Translations under genes and position numbers: made by a program
In this document: one piece after another, positions 1 through 12,936 of the stretch
Position numbering within the stretch: the first letter of the stretch is position 1
How the letters are laid out: every line of letters begins with the position of its first letter
Assembly (NCBI RefSeq): GCF_036785885.1
Contig: NC_092326.1
Span: forward strand, 43,238,287-43,302,286
From: Coffea arabica
Lineage: Eukaryota; Streptophyta; Magnoliopsida; Gentianales; Rubiaceae
Length of the DNA: 64,000 nt
Direction: 5' to 3'
Notes under the pieces: model-generated
Seen by the model: the letters and a program-made list of their open reading frames with translations, nothing else
What the model was told of the DNA's origin: nothing
The model's database searches: none

Positions 1-723
1 TGTAATAGATCTTTTGGTTGGTAAGGAAAAGGAAAATGCCAACTAAAATATAGGCAATACCACTTGAAGAAAACTTGAATAGTTCCAATCAGAACCTAAA
101 TATTCATAAAGCAATACCAAGTCTCATAACTTTAAATGTCTGCGACAGTAATATTTCAGCCACTATTTACCTAAAAGATAAACTTTATACCTATTCCCTT
201 CATCCCATATCTAAGAAAAGCATAAACACGATAGTTTCCATGTCGATGAATTGAGGTTTTTCGACCCATTTCCAGGCGACATTAGCAAAACCCAAAAAAA
301 AAAAAAAAGAAGAAGAAGAATCACCTGAGTGTTAAGCATCACAGCAAAATGCCCACTTTTTCTGGTTTAAACAACCTCAAACTACCCAAGTTTGAAGCTT
401 TACAATTTGTCCTAACCATGAAAGCCATACAAAATGGCTTGGAAAAACGTACTTCATTTCTTGTACGCTTTCCTTTACCAAAGCCACGAAAAAAAGACCA
501 ACAAAACGAAAAGAACAAAACTTTATCGCAGTCACATAAAATTGAACAGTTGAATTTAACAGATACCATTCAAAATTGCTAAATAGACAAGAAAACAAAG
601 ACCCCAGAAGGAAAATTTTGAAGGGAAGCACAATTGGGAAGAGAAAAATGAGAGAGCGTACTTTTCAAGGCGAGTAGTCAAGATCTGTAAGAGATACTTG
701 GAAGGGGACTGCAAGAGTATCAT
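1..723 (-). CDS. ARPC2A: ARPC2A, first coding exon (partial copy A)
   Basis: This is the 5' end of an Arp2/3 complex subunit 2 gene that continues off the left edge. Only coding exon 1 (662-723) is inside the window. It starts at the ATG complementary to 721-723 and encodes MILLQSPSKYLLQILTTRLE plus two bases of a split codon, followed by a GT donor at 660-661. The N-terminus matches plant ARPC2A/DIS2. The rest, 1-661, is intron 1. The stretch appears identical to 48820-49542 and 61746-62468, where the downstream exons are present. Short open frames on both strands within 339-631 fall in intron 1 and are not genes. Confidence 0.85.
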
Positions 724-1406
724 GGGTGGTAGTCTTGCAGTATTTTCTTTTCTGTCACCTTCAAATGCTGTTATTCTTGTTCCGGGAAACTGATGATTGT
801 CAAGATCGTGGGTCTTATCAGGCTAAAGGAAATTCTTCTGGGAAGGATCCAGCGCCGTGTGATCTAAGATGAAGTACTTAAAACGCCCAGATTCCAGAGC
901 TACCGTTTTAGACTGTTTATCCTAACTTTACCGCTTACTGTCTTTAATCAAATTACACCGGGCTCCCTCAAGTTCATTTCAATTACTTTTTGAGCTTCTT
1001 GCCCTTTTATAAAAGTTTTTGTATGTTATTAGTAATTATTGTTTTGTTGCAGTAATTAGTTACTGGACTCAATTTATGGATTTTTTTTTTAAACGTCTCA
1101 TTAAGGTTTAGCTACAACATTCTTTTTTCTTTGTTTGAGTCTATTTGACAAGTAATGTGACTAAATCTTGACCATAGCATAATAGATGATAGATAAGACA
1201 TAGTAAAATAATTTATTAAAAATAAAATAATACATTATCATTAATTTACATCAACTTTTATCTCATTAATTTTGCTAACAATAATAGTAATTGAGACCTT
1301 ATACATCGAGGGATAATATGCTAACAGTAATAAAAAAAAACTAAGGGATAGTAGTTAAAACAAAAAGATACATTGTCATTAATTTTCATAACTTTTATCT
1401 CATTAC
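724..1406. other. ARPC2 upstream region
   Basis: Non-coding DNA between the ARPC2 start codon and the first transposon. It holds the presumed ARPC2 5'UTR and core promoter on the - strand, with a TATAAAAG-like box at 1004-1011 on that strand, about 280 bases upstream of the ATG. The rest is AT-rich with no convincing open frame. Confidence 0.4.
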
Positions 1407-2720
1407 TAGAGCAGGCAAAAAAGCGCAAAATCCAACAATCTGCCCAACCCGTTCATTAATTTAAAATGATGGGGTTGGATCAATTGGGTTATGGATTTTG
1501 TTGGATTGTGTAAGAAAGATCCAACCTATTCATTGGATTGATTGGGTTTTTTATGTAGGCACCCAATGCCCAACTTATTTGAAAGTAAATACACATATGC
1601 CCAATCACTTGCATTTTGACATGTGTTAATAATTCATTGACCAATTTGCATTTAAAATTCTCATATATATGTTTTCAATCAGTTTTTTAAATTTTTACTT
1701 AAAAGAAAAAAAGAAACTTGAAATAAAACTCATAGTTATTTTACTTTTATAACAATAGTTAAACTTGCTCAACTTTTATAATAATTTATTATGCCTTTTA
1801 AGAGTATGTTGTTTTCCTCCCCTTTTTTTTGTGGTTGTTCTTAGGTTGCTACCTATTTCTGTTTGTTAATATTTCGTGTACATAGAATAGAGTTTTAAAT
1901 TTGTTCTAACTACATTCTTTTACTTTTCTCTAACTTGTTTTATTTCATCGTTAATAATTCCTCATCAATGTTATAATACAACAAATTATATGTCTATTAC
2001 TTACATTTTCAAGCATAATATAATCTAGCATTCAATAATTTAAATACATAGAATATTACAACTTACAATAAAACATATATGAATAGTAAAAGTGTTAATA
2101 AGTTATGACAAAAAATAAGTTTCAATCAATTACTAGTATTAAAAAGTATAAAGTAAAACAAAATTTTTTAGCTAATCTATTTAAATGTACAATTTATTAT
2201 CTAAAATTCACAATACAAGCAATATAAAATATTATTATATTTATGATGTATTTCTAAGGAACTTAAGAAGTGAGTAGGTGTTTGTGCATGTGAAAGTGTG
2301 TTAGTGTGTAAAAATATGAGTGTATTTGGATAGTAAATTATTTGAGATAATTTTGTAAAAAAAAAATAATACTGTAGCACTTTTTTAATATGATGTATAT
2401 GAGATAAAAAGGTGATTGGAAAATGTGTTAATGATGCAAGCAAGTTAGCGTGTGTAAATAAAGTGTAAATAAGGTGTTATAATTTACAATACATTTATGC
2501 GTGTGAAAAAAATCTTTTTATCTGTTAAAATGTATGCGAGAAAGTTTATATATCAAAATGTATTAATTAATATGTTAGGTCATATTTGGGTCATGAGTTT
2601 GAGATGACCCAATAGGATACAATCTAAAATTAACCCAATCTAAAATTGAACGGGTTGGGTATAACCCATTTAAATGAAAATCCAATATAAACAACCCAAC
2701 CCGCTCAATTGTCAGGTATA
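1407..2720. mobile_element. Non-autonomous hAT-like element (copy A)
   Basis: The ends are related inverted sequences: TAGAGCAGGCAAAA on the left and, read inward from the right, TATACCTGACAATTGAGCG. They are flanked by an 8-base direct repeat with one mismatch (CTCATTAC at 1399-1406, CTCATTAA at 2721-2728). GGGTTGGG/CCCAACCC-type subterminal repeats crowd both ends (about 1440-1570 and 2585-2705), which is typical of hAT elements. No transposase is visible, so it is non-autonomous. A GTTTGGAT-family MITE-like segment lies inside at about 2320-2450. The family call rests on ends and target duplication only. Confidence 0.5.
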
Positions 2721-2728
2721 CTCATTAA

Positions 2729-3387
2729 TTTTGCGAAAGTAGTCATTGATTAAATTTAAATTGAATAACCTTGATACTTTAGAGTGCAAAATATCTAAAA
2801 TTGAAATTTAAGGTACAAAATAAAATAGTGATACAATTTCAACGATGCAAAGTGAAATTAGGCTAATAAAATTATTAGAGTAACTTGTTTAATATAGATC
2901 ATTTTTTTGTACGGGTGTTGAGATACTTGGAATATGAATTTCTATGTTTAAAGTATCAACTATCATCACCTCACCTAACACCATTTTGTTTCTTATGCTA
3001 TATAGCCTTTATTATTAATAAAACAAGCATTTTTTGCTTTTTCTTTTTTTTCCAAGAAACACTTCCTTTCTTTTAGAGATAATATCCTTTTATTGTAACA
3101 ATAACTATAATTTTTTTTCGACAAAATAGCATCATTGTCTTGTGAAAAGTATTGGTATGTCTTACATTTTTAAAAATTTATTGCAATACACAATGAATAT
3201 TTGTTATTTTTTTGACATATATTTGGTAGTTTTATTTTATAGTAGCAAATTAACTAAGATAAACATGATGTAGCAACATATACAATCTAATTGCTGCAAA
3301 ATGTAATATAATTTACCCAAGATAGATTCCACTTCTTCCTCCCTAAGTAACATGACAAAGTTTAAGGATAAACACCAAATAAAAAAA
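2729..3387. other. Intergenic, no gene seen
   Basis: AT-rich spacer between the two transposons. The short open frames here have no recognisable similarity and are interrupted by homopolymers. The last nine bases (3379-3387) are the left target-site duplication of the next element. Confidence 0.4.
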
Positions 3388-3890
3388 GGGATAATTTCAG
3401 AAACCTCCCCTGAGGTTTCTGACACTTTCACTGACATCCCCTGAGGTTCTCAAAATTTCACTTACCTCCCTTGCTTTTGATTTTGTGGTAACAATCCAGT
3501 CCAAATCAGATTAAAATATTATTTTCATGTGTGAGAAGGTATTTTTATTCCATAGCTACCCTTTGCAGAAGTTGTATTAGTAGAAGATTCAAAGAAGAAT
3601 AAATGATTTGGACTAATTAGTAAAGTTGAGGGGGGGTAAGTGCAATACAAAAATTTGCATGCACCAGATGTGCCATGCAACAGTTATTTGGCAGATTTTG
3701 CAACGGCTAGCTGCAAATTGCAACGGCCAGAAGGTTTGTTGTTTCAGTAGCAATAGCATATAAAGCAAAGCAACTTAACTACCTCTGAGGTTTCAAGCTA
3801 TTAACATTCTTTGCTACTAATTTGGAGTGATAACAAGTGCATTTGCTGTGCTACAATTAGAGCTCTGAGTAAAAAGTTTTAGCTGCAACC

Positions 3891-4034
3891 ATGGCCTCTT
3901 CAAGCCATAGGGGAGAATCATGGAATTCACCTACATCTTTCTCCATTAAAAACAGGTTTTGCCGCTGTAATCGCAAAGCAACCGTAATGATATCAGAGAG
4001 TGAAAGGAATCCAGACAAGTTGTATTTCTATTGA
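3891..4034 (+). CDS. Short GRF-zinc-finger-like open frame inside the MULE
   Basis: A 47-codon open frame starting MASSSHRGESWNSP in a good ATG context. Its second half reads RFCRCNRKATV followed by NPDKLYFY and then a stop. The spacing C-x-C, then NP..(K/R)..F/Y-Y resembles the first part of a GRF-type zinc finger, a domain common in small plant transposon-associated proteins. The frame ends just before the next expected cysteine, so the finger is incomplete. It may be a captured host fragment, as in Pack-MULEs, or a remnant of an element-encoded protein. Expression is not implied. Confidence 0.35.
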   Translation: MASSSHRGESWNSPTSFSIKNRFCRCNRKATVMISESERNPDKLYFY

Positions 4035-4148
4035 GAAATTTCCAACTTTGTGATGAATTTTAAAAAAATTCTACAAAAGGGGTGATTTTGGGTTTAATTT
4101 CCGTCAGGGGGGTCTTCGCATTTGTGAATTTCACAAATGCGAGCTTAC

Positions 4149-4214
4149 AAGAGCTCGCATTCGTGGAATGCGAGCTCTGGTTATTGAGCTCGCATTCCAC
4201 GAATGCGAGCTCTT
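4149..4214. repeat. Perfect 29-bp palindrome inside the MULE
   Basis: The left arm 4149-4177 and right arm 4186-4214 are exact reverse complements of 29 bases around an 8-base loop. The arms are themselves built of GAGCTCGCATTC-type half-palindromes. Related words (GCATTTGTGAA, AAATGCGAGCTC, AGCTCGCATTTG) recur at about 4117-4145, 4266-4278 and 4381-4391. Confidence 0.85.
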
Positions 4215-5498
4215 CTCAATTTTTTTTTTCCTTTTTTAAGAGCTAGGGAATTATTTCTAGGAAGCAAATGCGAGCTCTTATCTTTTTTATTTTGGTATTT
4301 TTTGAGAGGTAGGGAATTATTTGCAGAAATCTTCTAATTTTTGTTTTAAAAAATGTTGCAAATATTTAAAATTTTGCAAATAGCTCGCATTTGTTAAATT
4401 TGACCTGCAAAAATTGTATTTAACTTTTTTGTTAGATTTCGCATTTATAAGTATGACTTGTAGAAAATTAGATTCAAATTTAGATGTATTAGGGTTTTAA
4501 AAATATTATATAAGTGATAAAAATTTTATAAATTGTAAAAATAAAATCAAACTGCTTGGATAATTAAATGTTATATTTGCATAAAAAATAATACAATAAT
4601 CATAATAATGATAATACAATAATATTGGTGTAATAAAACTGCCATTAATTTAAATATTTACTTATAATGCCCAAAGAGCCTAATTACCAATTTTTTCTTC
4701 TCGCGCTCAAATATAACATTAACCCGCATGCGAGCTAACCTTGAAATAGAAAAAACACAGAATCCCGCTTGCGGGTTTCAGGAGTATTCGGATATTCTCA
4801 TATGCACCTATGCAAATCGAACCAACCGGATATCTTATCCGTATCCCATTTTTTTAAATAAAAATCTTATAAATTTGAAAAATAAAATCAAATTTAGATG
4901 TATTAGGGTTTTAAAAATATTATATAAATCAAGTTTCTATTATTGTTGTTAAGCTTAATTAATCATATCAGATGCCATTATGTAACTAAACGGTAGTAAT
5001 TAACCCCAACTACTTGGGATATATCTGTAATTTTGGCCCTGATGACGTCAGAAAAGGGGCCCAATTTTTTATCAAGGGAGGTAAGTGAAATTTTGAGAAC
5101 CTCAGGGGATGTCAGTGAAAGTGTCAGAAACCTCAGGGGAGGTTTCTGAAATTATCCCATAAAAAAAAAAACAACAGAGAAGTAATAAATAATTAATAAA
5201 CCAATTTTTCAAAAAAAAAATTACTAAAAAAAATGAAAAAGCTCAAAGACTGATAAAACTGGTAAACCCAAAACCCTCTTGTTGTTTGCAGCCAAGTCCA
5301 CGATGACTAAATTGAGATATTGGTCTTTGTAGGGGGCTCAATTGACAAAATGGTTTATGCTGCCTTTCCTTCTTACTCCTGTGAAATTCTACAAAAATCT
5401 TGGAGCCTATGGACTCCCTAAATCCATTTTTCTACCCTCCTGAATCATTTCTTGAAGATTTGGAATCACAGAGTCGAGCAAGTGATTTGTTAGGTTTG

Positions 5499-8400
5499 AT
5501 GGAAGGCAGACGCATAAGAAGATTTGGGAGAGGCAGCCAAAGCAGTCGGACCCTTCTGCCACTTCGACTCACTCGCCTTACAAACGCTGTTTCTTGTTGG
5601 TATGCTCATCTCTCTCATATTAAAATCGATCAAAACCTTTCCTTGAATTTAAAAGAATTCTGGGTTGTGCTTGAATTCAATGGAATACAGGTACAGATGA
5701 CAAATACTTGACAACTATGTGTAATACAGGTACTGCGACTTCAAAACATCTGTCTTGAATGAACCTCTATATCGATATGGTCGTCGTCATTCCAGGTTTG
5801 CCTTTTTATCACACACACACACAAAGAAGGAATTTGTCCAAGCTTTTTTTGTAAGGGAATCGTGAAAGACTAAACGTACATTGTTGAAAGATATGCTGCA
5901 GAACTGCTTGAGAGCTTTATTGCCTGCATCAGAAACTTATGTGGCAGATTGACTTAGTCACTTAAGATTTTTTTTTTCCTTTTTTCCATTTATACGAACT
6001 TTGAAATTTTTTTTTGGAGACAAGATTGTTTTTTTACCTTTGCTTATTTATTTACAATCGTTTCTGTTTTAGGTGTTTGAGAGTTTGGTTTTCGGTGGGC
6101 CTCGGGTTTAGTCTTACTGCATTGCTTGGAGTAATTTTGGTTAGTCACTGCGCCAGAAATTTTGTCACTATGGAATTGGTCCGTGGAAGTCATGAAAAAC
6201 GTAAAAAGGACTGCTATCGTAAAGATGACATGAAATGGTGCTTCCTGGTACTATATCAAATTCTGTGATATGCAAATGACTTGATTTTCTTGTTTTCTGT
6301 GTGTTGTGAGGCAGATTCTTCTATGGGAATTTGGAGGAGCTATCCATCTGTATAAAGGGAATGATGGGATGATCAGTCTTTTCAACGGATCATTATTTGG
6401 GTTTTCCTCTTCGGTTAGTGTTCAAGTGTGCCATGTCATTCAAGTTAGCTAGGCATCCATGAAATTTACTGATAAGTTTTTGTTAGGACCAGCCCCAAGG
6501 AAAGATTCACTTTTAATAAAATGATCTAGATCTTATAGCTGTGCAGCTGCTTGTATCTTCTGTGCTGGTACCTAGCTTTATGGAATTTGTCTATTTCTGC
6601 AGTTCTTGGTTCCTGATTTAGTACGTTAATGAATAACATTTGGGGTTTTGACTCACTATAAATACAACTTTGGTAATGGAATATTCTAGCAGCCTATTGC
6701 TGTCTGATACATTGCTGTTGGTTAAGTTGTTTTTGGATCTATAGTAGCATTGGTGCCCAAAACTATTACTGAGAACCCTATTGTTTTCTTGTTTGTCTAG
6801 CTATTTCTATCCTTTATTGTACATTAATTTAGTTAGATGCATCTTGTTATTCTTCACTATTAGGGCAAGGTGATAATAGTCTCCTGCTTTTACTAAAGAT
6901 TTGGGCTTTTTGTAAATACACTGGTTTCTAGACTTACTGAGATCTTCTTCATAGAGTTGGACACCTGAAATCATCTTTCAACATTGAGTATCCAAACCAA
7001 CATGATTGATATCCTCAATTTTCTTTATGTCTTCTGTGTCTGTGTATTAGAAATGCAACAGTTCATTTCTAATTCTATAAGAACCATAGACTCCATGTTA
7101 TTTATAATGTGCAGCTAAAATTGATTAAAACCTGTTATCAAACAACTTATGTTCAACGTGCTTCCTTGTTCTTTTCGTAGCGTTTTAGATAAATGATCTG
7201 TATTCAAGCTAATTCTGAAAACTTTTTGCTAAATGAACAGAATGCAGACAACCAAAAGGTCAAATGTTCAACTTGTTTTTTCCAGTTTGAGCTGGAAATG
7301 TTGTGGTTAATTAAATAGTCCAATAGTAGAATAGTTCGTGTGGGGAGTTCGTTTTGATAGATGAATAGATCCATTAATCTGTGCTTATAGCAAAGAAAAA
7401 GTAAACATATAAGTGAAACAGATTTTATTTCACTAACTAAAATTTGTATTGTCCTCAAGCTATTTCATTTCATTATCTCTATTTGTTGAGTAAGCTAAGC
7501 TTATCTTTTTGTATAATAATGGTTGAGTTGAACAAAAGCTTTAGCTAAAATAGATGAGATCTAAATGATTAAAGCTGGGCTTCTGCTTAAATACAACTGT
7601 ATGAACACTGTTTGTATGTATTCAGCTCTTAATTTATTTAAATAATTCCAAATCACTTTTGGACATATACACCTGATTTGTAGACCAACTACCACATTTT
7701 CAACAAGCATTTTGAGACTAATTTATTTTGCCTGTCAGTTTCAGATTTTGAAAGCATTTTAATATTGTGTTTTTTCTGCAGATTTCCGGTCTAATCATGT
7801 CACTTCCTGATATTGGATACATCTTTCTGTCCTCCATTCTGTCTGTATTCATTCATGAAGTTGGGCATGCTCTTGCTGCTGCAAGGTTAAGATGTTCTTC
7901 ACTCTTTTCTGTGGGTCAATGTGATATCATGCATGATGTTGCCTATATATTTTGTTTGATTCAATGATTTTTAAGTACACTCTGTCATGCCAATGTTACC
8001 TCTCTTTGTGGTATGTGAAACCATATTTATGAATACCAGCTCACGTGGATCAACTGGGCACCTGCTGGTTTATGCTGTTTTGAAAGAAATGCTTTTATTT
8101 GCCAACTCAATGGGATAAGCGCGGCAGATGATCTGACCTTTCTGTCATTTAGTAAATAATGTTAATGATGTCAATGTCCTAAGCAGGTATTTTTGACTAA
8201 ACGATCAGGTATACATGCCAAATATCATCCCCTTTCCTCTTCCATGAGATGCTGAGTGATAAGTTAAACTAGGAAGGCTGCTTCTTGTTAATGTTAGATG
8301 CTTCATGATGGATACTAGTGCCTTTATCTAATTAGTATGGGATTTTAAATCTATAAGAACAGTTTGAACTTGAACTTTGTGTGTTATAAAATATTATAGC

Positions 8401-11400
8401 TTCTTGTTGGCTATACTTTACCATAGTTTAAAATAGACCGGATTTTAATTATGTATGTACCTAATCCCTGACTTGCTTTTACTGCATGATTGGACTAGCT
8501 TCTTGCTGACTTCATAGTTTTTGCAGTTAGGCTCCTCATTTTACAGGAGATTAGCAACATGTCCTAGTTGCTTTTCTTGTGTACCTTGTCCAAGACAAAT
8601 TAGAATATAGTCAGATTATTATAATTGATATGATCTCACAATATGTTGCTGTAGGTGCCACTTATGGGTGAAGCAGTGAGGGTATACAGATGGAGTATAT
8701 TGCTGTCTTTCTAGCGGTGTTGTTTCCGGGAGCTCTGGTGGCTTTAAATGAGGAGTGCTTGCAGGCATTACCAAGAAATGCTGCCCTTCGTATATATTGT
8801 GCTGGAATTTGGCATAATGCCACTGTAGGTTCTGGATGCAATTAAAATTCTTTCAATTTCTCTGACGTTTAGTCATTCATGTTTGTGCTAATATCCACCA
8901 CTTACTTTGAACTGATTGATTGAACTTCCTGCAGTTTTGTGTGGTTTGTGCCTTGGTTTTGTTTCTGCTGCCATCGATCTTGGATCCATTTTACATACAC
9001 GGTGAAAGTCCCATGGTAACTTCGCGCACATATCTGTTTTGTTATCTGTCATAAACTCTTGATGTGTATAGCCTAACAAGTTCTTATCTTGCAACAGGTC
9101 CTGTATGTGTCTCCTATGTCACCATTGTTTGGTTATCTCTCTCCCCATGACTTAATTATATCATTAGATGGCACCCGCATTCATAATGTACAACAGTGGA
9201 AGGAGAAGGTTGCTCTTTTAAATTGGCAGCTTGAAAACTTACACAATTCTGGCGAATACAAAGGCCTCACGAAAATCAATGGCAGAATAGGGTATTGTGT
9301 GCCCTCTTATCTGATTAGGAACAGTATGCAGCTTCAGTTGGAAGGCAATTATACAAGTTGTCCGGATGAACTTTTTGCATTTGCAGCTAGCCCTTGCTTA
9401 AATGCAGCAGTGCTAGATAATGTAAGCATTGAAGATAATCATGCTAGGGGAAGTGAAAGCATTTACTGCCTCAATCCTATGGATGTTATAAAGCTAAGAA
9501 AATGTGGTGATGGAGTGAGAACCCTTAGCGACCAAAGAAGCTGCTCATGTTTGGAGGTAGGAAATTCATTTTTAGCATGCTGAGTAGGTACATTATTATG
9601 AGTAAAGTAAGATTTGTGTCTATATCATAGATGCGCCAAATAAAAAGTATTCTCTTTTGGCACTTGCAATGTGGCTGATAAGATGGTAGTGGATGCAGGA
9701 AGAATCTTGCTTTGCGCCAGTCCAGATGCCAGGTCTAGCATGGGTAGAAATAACATATTCAAGGCCTTCTTCTCCTGGATGCCGGAAACTTGCAAGAAAT
9801 TGGCTTCCAAGATATGAGAATTCTGTTTCTGGAGAAACGAGCTGCATTTCAAGTTTCACGTTTGTGGGTGATTTAATTACCCTGGGACATGCACTTCATT
9901 TGACTTCATATGAACCTCGTTGGTTGATGGATGTTGGTGCATCTCTTCCAAATATGCTGGAAAAGCTCTTTATATGCGCCTTCCATGTATCTCTCAGTCT
10001 TGCTCTTCTCAACAGTTTACCAGTATGTCTTCTGCAATTTATTACTTATTGGACTTTCCTCTTTTTGTTTTTACTTCTCTGCTGATAAGTTGCTTATAGG
10101 AAACCTCATGAATGCAAGATTGCTTTGGACCTTGTAAATGACTCTGGTGTTAAAACTTATCCTAGCAGTATTTAGCATCGAAATGGGATGCCTGATGCTT
10201 TAATAAGTTGACTAAGTCCCTTATTCATGTTTTAGGGTAAGTCTTTGAGGTCTAATTTTGTTGAGGGTTCGTGTGCTGTGTGAGGGGCGGTGTGAATCAG
10301 CTAGGCTGCTTAAGCACTTCAGCTTTTAGAATGACAAAAATATCAGACAGGAATACCATTATAAATAGGCTACACCTCAGCATCTTTTCCTGAAATTTAG
10401 GGTCTAAATTTTCTTTAAACATAAAGGTAGATACCATTTTAGGTTAAGATTTCTGTCAGTTTTCCATTCTGTTGAAACCTGTACTGTTTTACTCTATTGT
10501 TTTTTTCCCCTTTGTTTTTTTGCTCCAGTTTCTTATCAAAAGAATTGTTGTGTTTTCATGAATTTATTATGCTTCATAACTGGTACCATATTGGTTTAAA
10601 GGTTCAATTGGCTGAGAATAAAGTTTAAAAATGATGAATTGACTATTTCGTACCAAATTAGAGACATGTTGATTCTTTTATTTGGTTCCCTAATATAATC
10701 GACGGTTGACTTTTAGAACGATCTCTAAGAAATCCACTTTTCCTTTTTTGCTTCCCCCTGTTTATTTCTGTGTCTTCTTCTGCACTTCACACAACATTCT
10801 CAGAGACACGATCAGACACACACGTCATCCATGTGGTACATCACAAGTCCGCTTTAACTGGTCCCAATAACTAAGTAGTCATTGACACCAATCTTTTCCT
10901 CCCACACAAACAGTTTCTAATACCGCAGACCTTTGGTTGGACTTGGAAGTTGTGAAGAATATGAGGTCAGGAGCGTACTTCAAATTCATGTGTGAAGTAC
11001 TGTAGGCACAATAGCCATACCCTTGCTGGTCTAAACCCATGAATTGGAATGAAAGAAGGCTTATAGGTTGAAATACGTCGGCTTTCGAGGTGCATTGATG
11101 AATCGTTGTATGCCTGAATTTTCATATGCTTTGGGATGATTACATCCAATGCTGTTGGATGATGTGTGAGAATTTGGTGTGAATTGCAAAAGAAGAAGAG
11201 GAAGGTAACCGGGAAGTAGGAGGAGTTCATTTCTCAGTTATGGACTCCAAAGTCAATTCCAAGACATCGACCTCTATATGTATGGTAACGTAATAAAAGC
11301 CTCATTAATTTTTTGATCTGAAATAGAATTAGCAAAATCATGGTAAGTAATCCAACAGGGCTGAGATAATGAAGTTTAGCTCCAAAGAATGAAATGGTAT

Positions 11401-11693
11401 CACCTCAGGCATCCTCTCTAATGTACAACATGATTTGTATCACATATGGAGAAACTTGATATAATCATATTCTACCTTTTGTGGCATATTATCTTGATGT
11501 AGAAATTTGATATGCTCATCTCCTACAATGTCAGGTGTATTTTCTTGATGGAGAATGCATTTTAGAGGTGATACTGCAATACTTCAATTTCTTGAGGCCA
11601 AGGGCAAGGAGAAAAGTTCTTCAATGGGTCCTAGTTGGAGGGACAATTCTTTCTGTACATACTTTCTTGCGGATGTTCATTGTTAAATTCTAG
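5499..11693 (+). CDS. S2P: S2P: membrane-bound transcription factor site-2 protease, complete
   Basis: Intramembrane zinc metalloprotease of the Golgi that releases membrane-anchored transcription factors; in Arabidopsis it acts after site-1 protease on bZIP17/bZIP28 in stress signalling. Ten exons: 5499-5599, 5730-5795, 6073-6139, 6315-6413, 7782-7885, 8677-8824, 8935-9015, 9098-9556, 9699-10022, 11535-11693. Every junction is GT-AG and the phases join without a break, giving 535 residues. The zinc motif HEVGH is at residues 136-140 in a hydrophobic helix. The second active-site motif, NSLP (480-483) with the ligand Asp488 in FLDG, is split by the last intron. The region between is the PDZ-like luminal insert. 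The start MEGRR matches the plant family. An in-frame ATG at 5409 would add 30 residues, so the start is not certain. Looks functional. Confidence 0.93.
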
Positions 11694-12936
11694 ACCGATC
11701 AACCTTTTTACTCTCCTTGCCACTGATTTTGATGTCTCTTCTAAAAGTCTCATGTATACAAGTGTCTTTCATTTTGAGAATTTGGAGGCGATAGGCAATC
11801 AATCGGTTCTTTCCTGTGTTGTTCATAGGGTTGAAAGATGAATCAAACTACTCGATCCTCGAATCGAATTCAGCTTGGTAAGAGATCGATCACACTTAGT
11901 CAGCTAACTAGTCAAACTAAGTTTGAACAGCATTTTATATTTGATAACATTCAAACTTGATAAAAAAAATCTCGTTCAAATTTGGTTCCGTAGGTAAACA
12001 AGCCAAACTTGGACAAAATGTCAAGCTTGTTAAAATAATCAAACAAGTTTGAATATTAGAATGTTCGACTTGATGAAATTTGTTTACACTCCTAATTTTT
12101 CAATACGTTCATTTGCATGCATCATATATTAGTGTCCATTTCGTATGGTGTTTACATATTTGAAGGTTACTTAAAATTATATAAGTCCAGTGAAGTGATA
12201 AATGCAAGCCCATAATGATGTGGCCGGACTGTTACTTTTGGGTCTACTGCAGTGCTTCGAGTTTGAAGTACTAATTTGTCATTTGGGCTAGCTTAAAACA
12301 TTCCCTTCCAGCCAGGACATCCCATCCTGGTCCAGCAAGAAGCAATTTCTGAGAAAGTCCGTCCAGCAGCCAGAAAGAAACCTTCAGTCAGTCTTGGTGG
12401 TTCGTTCGTATGTTTTGCATCATTTGGGCCCAAGGAATGCCCGGGATCTATCAAACTCATCACGTAACATAGGGTCCCCTACTGTTAAGGGCGGTGGAAA
12501 TATGTCTTAGTCGGAATAGGACATCAAGGTGTTGGTCACAAAATTGGCCAAGTTCTGAGGTCTATTTCTGATCAATTAATGAATATTCCCAGAATCTATC
12601 CTGGTATGGTTTGCGCGGCCATGGCCACTGTACGAAAAGACAGGCGCAACCACCTTGTAATCTGGTTCGGTTGCCCCCTAAGAAATGATGAACAAACCTC
12701 CAGCAGACATGGATAGCTATTGCTGGAAAGTCCATTCCTCCCGTCTAACTCTAACGTCCCGACTTTGGTGGCTGCACAAGAACAGCGCTCATGGTGCATG
12801 CAATGCAAAGTAGGATGTCCCTGTGCTTCAGCTGCAACGTCATCTTCATGGAAAAAACTTGGAAAAGTGAAACTAAAAGTCCAACAAGTAATCTTCTCAC
12901 GATCGATCGACCGACGTAAATTTGAGTCGAGGAGTC
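11694..12936. other. Intergenic, degenerate repeat remnants
   Basis: The region after the S2P stop presumably holds its 3'UTR. At about 11850-12090 lies AT-rich sequence with scattered TCAAACTTG/CAAGTTTGA words, resembling a decayed inverted-repeat element; similar words recur at about 29560-29740. No gene-like open frame is convincing. Confidence 0.35.

Larger units (their letters stand above)
3388..5158. mobile_element. Mutator-like (MULE) element with 86-bp perfect TIRs (copy A)
   Basis: The left 86 bases (3388-3473) are the exact reverse complement of the right 86 bases (5073-5158), beginning GGGATAATTTCAGAAACC. The element is flanked by a perfect 9-base direct repeat, ATAAAAAAA (3379-3387 and 5159-5167). 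Long TIRs with a 9-base target duplication mark the Mutator superfamily. At 1,771 bp with no transposase visible it must be non-autonomous. It carries a small zinc-finger-like open frame (3891-4034) and a striking palindrome (4149-4214). Identical TIRs suggest a recent insertion. The right end lies about 250 bases upstream of the first in-frame ATG of S2P, so it sits in that gene's promoter region. Confidence 0.8.

Noticed and set aside
339-631. Overlapping open frames on both strands in the ARPC2 5' region (also at 49158-49450 and 62084-62376)
   Set aside because: They lie in ARPC2 intron 1, overlap each other on both strands, and show no family similarity.
9620-9859. Two overlapping - strand open frames across S2P exon 9
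   Set aside because: They are antisense shadows of a well-supported S2P exon.
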